From: Aquamicrobium defluvii
GTDB taxonomy: Bacteria; Pseudomonadota; Alphaproteobacteria; Rhizobiales; Rhizobiaceae
Length of the DNA stretch: 64,000 bases
Assembly: GCF_004363725.1 (NCBI RefSeq)
Contig: NZ_SNZF01000002.1
Coordinates: 1 to 64,000 of the forward strand
Reading direction: 5' to 3'
The translations under genes were made by a program, and so were the position numbers. Shown one piece after another: positions 62,410 through 64,000 of this stretch (positions are counted from its first letter, which is position 1; each line of letters begins with the position of its first letter). The notes beneath the pieces are model-generated. The model saw only the letters and a list, made by a program, of their open reading frames with translations, was not told the DNA's origin and did no database searches.

Positions 62410-63522
62410 TTACACAGGTTCCATTCCGGCAGGCTGCATACCGGCACGCAGGAACCCGCCATCGAACGGCACCTCGGCCGTGCCGCCACCGGCCATGACC
62501 AGGCGCAGCGTTTCAGCCTCCGCCGCAAGCTGGCGGGGCAGTTGCAGGGCACCCAGCGGCAAGGCCCCGAGCACCTGCCGGAAGGCCACGCGCCCGCCCA
62601 GATCGAAGGCCGTGTCGACGCCCTCGCGCCGGAGCCAGTTGTCACCGAGCGAGGCGGCGTGCCCCACCGCCGTCCTGCCATCCTCGATGCCCAGAACGCC
62701 CGTGTGACGCCCGCTCCACGGCGCATAATCGCGCCCGCCATTGCTGATCCACAGCATGGTGACGGGCAGTTCGGCGGGGTTCTTCAGGACAAGGACGAGA
62801 TCGTCCTCGGCCCTGCGCGCCACTGCCGTCCAGCCTATCCGGGTGTTTTCGGCTTCGACCAGCGTGACGAAATCCTCCTGCCGGCGCCCGGGCCGGTACT
62901 CCGTGAGATCGATCGCTCCGCCGTCGGCTGCCGGAAAACGGGTAATGTCCGCCGTTCGCGCCGGATAGGCCAGAAGCGAGCGGCCGCGCGCCGGATCGGG
63001 TTCAAGCGCCTCGTCACCGGTCCCGGCAAGGCGCTTCGGCGAAAAAGCGAGACGCCCGCCGTCCGCCATCGCCGTCATGGCGTGATGCGCAACGGAAATC
63101 GCGCCTTCTCCACCGGTAAAGACATGCTCCTGATAAAGGAATGGGTGACCGTTGCGCACGGTCAGGATCTTGTCCACCGTCGCGCCCATGACCTTGCGCT
63201 TCAGTCGCAACGAGGCCCGCCAGCCGTCCTCAAGCGCGCTGCTGTCGACCACTTCCCAGGTGCTGTTGGCCGTCCAGCCATGCAGCGGTGCTTCCTCCAC
63301 GTCGGCGCGCGAGAACGGGGCGCACAGGAAATCGCCGGACAGGCGCACGACGCCTTCGGGCAGATGTTCGGGCAATGTCTCGCGCGGCTCCTCGACCCAC
63401 GGCGCGCGATGCAGGGGTTTCAGCGTTCTCCCGTCCCGCCCGATGATCAGACCGGCGATATGCCCGACGGCAGGATCGACGGACACCGAAATCCCGTCAG
63501 CGCCGAAAGTGAAGATTTCCAT
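62410..63522 (-). CDS. Uncharacterised protein, galactose-mutarotase-like fold (tentative)
   Basis: 370 residues without signal peptide. Beta-rich sequence with SGDFLCAPFSRADVEEAPLHGWTANSTWEV, VDKILTVRNGHPFLYQEHVFTGGEGAISVAHHAM and MLWISNGGRDYAPWSGRHTGVLGIEDGRT resembles proteins annotated as aldose-epimerase-fold hypothetical proteins in rhizobia. Conserved His/Asp/Glu residues suggest carbohydrate binding, but no epimerase catalytic set can be named with certainty. ATG after GGAAAGGACC. Upstream of the P-loop kinase gene. Confidence 0.6.
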   Translation of the reverse strand: MEIFTFGADGISVSVDPAVGHIAGLIIGRDGRTLKPLHRAPWVEEPRETLPEHLPEGVVRLSGDFLCAPFSRADVEEAPLHGWTANSTWEVVDSSALEDGWRASLRLKRKVMGATVDKILTVRNGHPFLYQEHVFTGGEGAISVAHHAMTAMADGGRLAFSPKRLAGTGDEALEPDPARGRSLLAYPARTADITRFPAADGGAIDLTEYRPGRRQEDFVTLVEAENTRIGWTAVARRAEDDLVLVLKNPAELPVTMLWISNGGRDYAPWSGRHTGVLGIEDGRTAVGHAASLGDNWLRREGVDTAFDLGGRVAFRQVLGALPLGALQLPRQLAAEAETLRLVMAGGGTAEVPFDGGFLRAGMQPAGMEPV

Positions 63523-63689
63523 GGCGGTCCTTTCCGAAGCTGCTGCACGCGGGCCACAATGCGCAAGCCGCGTGCGACTGGCAATGGGCCGGCCAGGCGA
63601 AGCGAATGGACGCGCACAGCGGCTTGGGCTAGGGTCCGCGCAATTTACGCCTTTGCCATCCAGCCAGCACCATTTCTCACGGCAAGCTC

Positions 63690-64000
63690 TTGTCCCGACT
63701 GCTCCACAAACTCGTCGTTCTCTTCACCCTGACCGCGCTGATCGGCGGCTGCACGACAGCCATGCCGCCCGAAGCGGTGCTTTCCGTGCCTGCCGCACCG
63801 CAGAAATACGCCTCCATCGTTGTCGATGCCCGCACCGGCAAGCAGCTTTTCGAGATGAACTCGACATCTGCGCGCTACCCCGCCTCGCTGACCAAGATGA
63901 TGACGCTCTACATGCTGTTCGAGGCGCTGACGGCGGGACGCGTGGAAAAGGACGCCGAAATCCCCGTTTCCGCCTATGCCGCTTCGCGACCGCCCAGCAA
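63690..64000 (+). CDS. D-alanyl-D-alanine carboxypeptidase lipoprotein (5' part)
   Basis: The first 103 residues of an S11 peptidase. A TTG start is followed by a signal sequence with lipobox LIGGC, then ASIVVDARTGKQLFEMNSTSARYPASLTKMMTLYMLFEAL. YPASLTK contains the catalytic Ser and Lys (S-x-x-K). It trims the terminal D-Ala from murein pentapeptides in the periplasm. The gene continues past the window edge, so S-x-N and K-T-G motifs are out of view. Ribosome-binding site weak; start is provisional. Confidence 0.85.
   Translation, partial: MSRLLHKLVVLFTLTALIGGCTTAMPPEAVLSVPAAPQKYASIVVDARTGKQLFEMNSTSARYPASLTKMMTLYMLFEALTAGRVEKDAEIPVSAYAASRPPS

Noticed and set aside
1..64000. tRNA genes, prophage, toxin-antitoxin or defence genes
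   Set aside because: Looked for cloverleaf-like intergenic sequence and typical gene sets; none seen. A tRNA search program should confirm the absence.

Overview
This window reads as chromosomal DNA of a Hyphomicrobiales (Rhizobiales) alphaproteobacterium, most likely a Phyllobacteriaceae-type organism (Mesorhizobium/Nitratireductor/Aquamicrobium-like); the exact genus cannot be fixed from the sequence alone. The evidence is: high G+C by eye; dnaX preceded by a short SRP RNA gene and encoding a clamp loader that has lost its zinc module; a CycM-type membrane cytochrome c; a yejBEF operon with two binding-protein genes; NodF/NodE-like lipid genes; and three copies of one about 105 bp palindromic rhizobial intergenic repeat plus two other palindromic repeats.

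Layout. 1-1700: a scarred edge with the tail of an IS5-type transposase, a TetR regulator lacking its DNA-binding end, ybaN and a repeat-rich gap. 1691-11011 (minus): a seven-gene branched-chain-amino-acid-type ABC importer operon framed by an acyl-CoA synthetase and a phenylacetate-CoA-ligase-like enzyme, behind a Crp/Fnr regulator. 11162-13599: DUF2218, a TetR repressor and an SmvA-like efflux pump sharing a palindromic operator. 13746-20634: argB, a diguanylate cyclase, a HAD nucleotidase, DUF817, a LOG-family protein, dapD and dapE. 20640-25380: def-fmt-GNAT-truA (minus) and rmuC. 25605-26010: a guanidine-II (mini-ykkC) riboswitch in front of the guanidinium exporter gdx/sugE. 26285-37442: housekeeping genes (LLM oxidoreductase, lytic transglycosylase, recR, SleB-like hydrolase, ybaB, dnaX, SRP RNA, HIT, nudC, MarR-GNAT fusion, pheA, kdsB). 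37639-46239: CycM and the Yej peptide importer. 46257-48409: hydroxyacid dehydrogenase, small lipoprotein, rpe. 48465-58136: a divergent N-acetylglucosamine-type regulon. 58193-64000: fpr, a NodF/NodE-like acyl carrier protein and ketosynthase, a GST, a P-loop kinase, a mutarotase-fold protein and the start of a D,D-carboxypeptidase lipoprotein.

The most coherent metabolic unit is 48465-58136. An ABC importer (binding protein, two permeases, ATPase) and a Gfo/Idh/MocA oxidoreductase diverge from a BadF-type sugar kinase, a GntR/UTRA regulator, an SIS-domain sugar-phosphate deaminase/isomerase and NagA. Import, phosphorylation, deacetylation and deamination would take GlcNAc to fructose-6-phosphate. 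Both promoters carry the same unusual direct-repeat site, which I infer to be the GntR operator.

The strongest items for a second look are the guanidine-II riboswitch with a visible anti-Shine-Dalgarno switch, the NodF/NodE-like pair outside any nod cluster (its ACP has HSL in place of DSL), the two operator pairs (TetR and GntR), the Sec/Tat pair of YejA-like binding proteins, and a three-unit hairpin array downstream of the HIT/SRP RNA junction. I did not find a defence island, CRISPR array, prophage or tRNA gene here.
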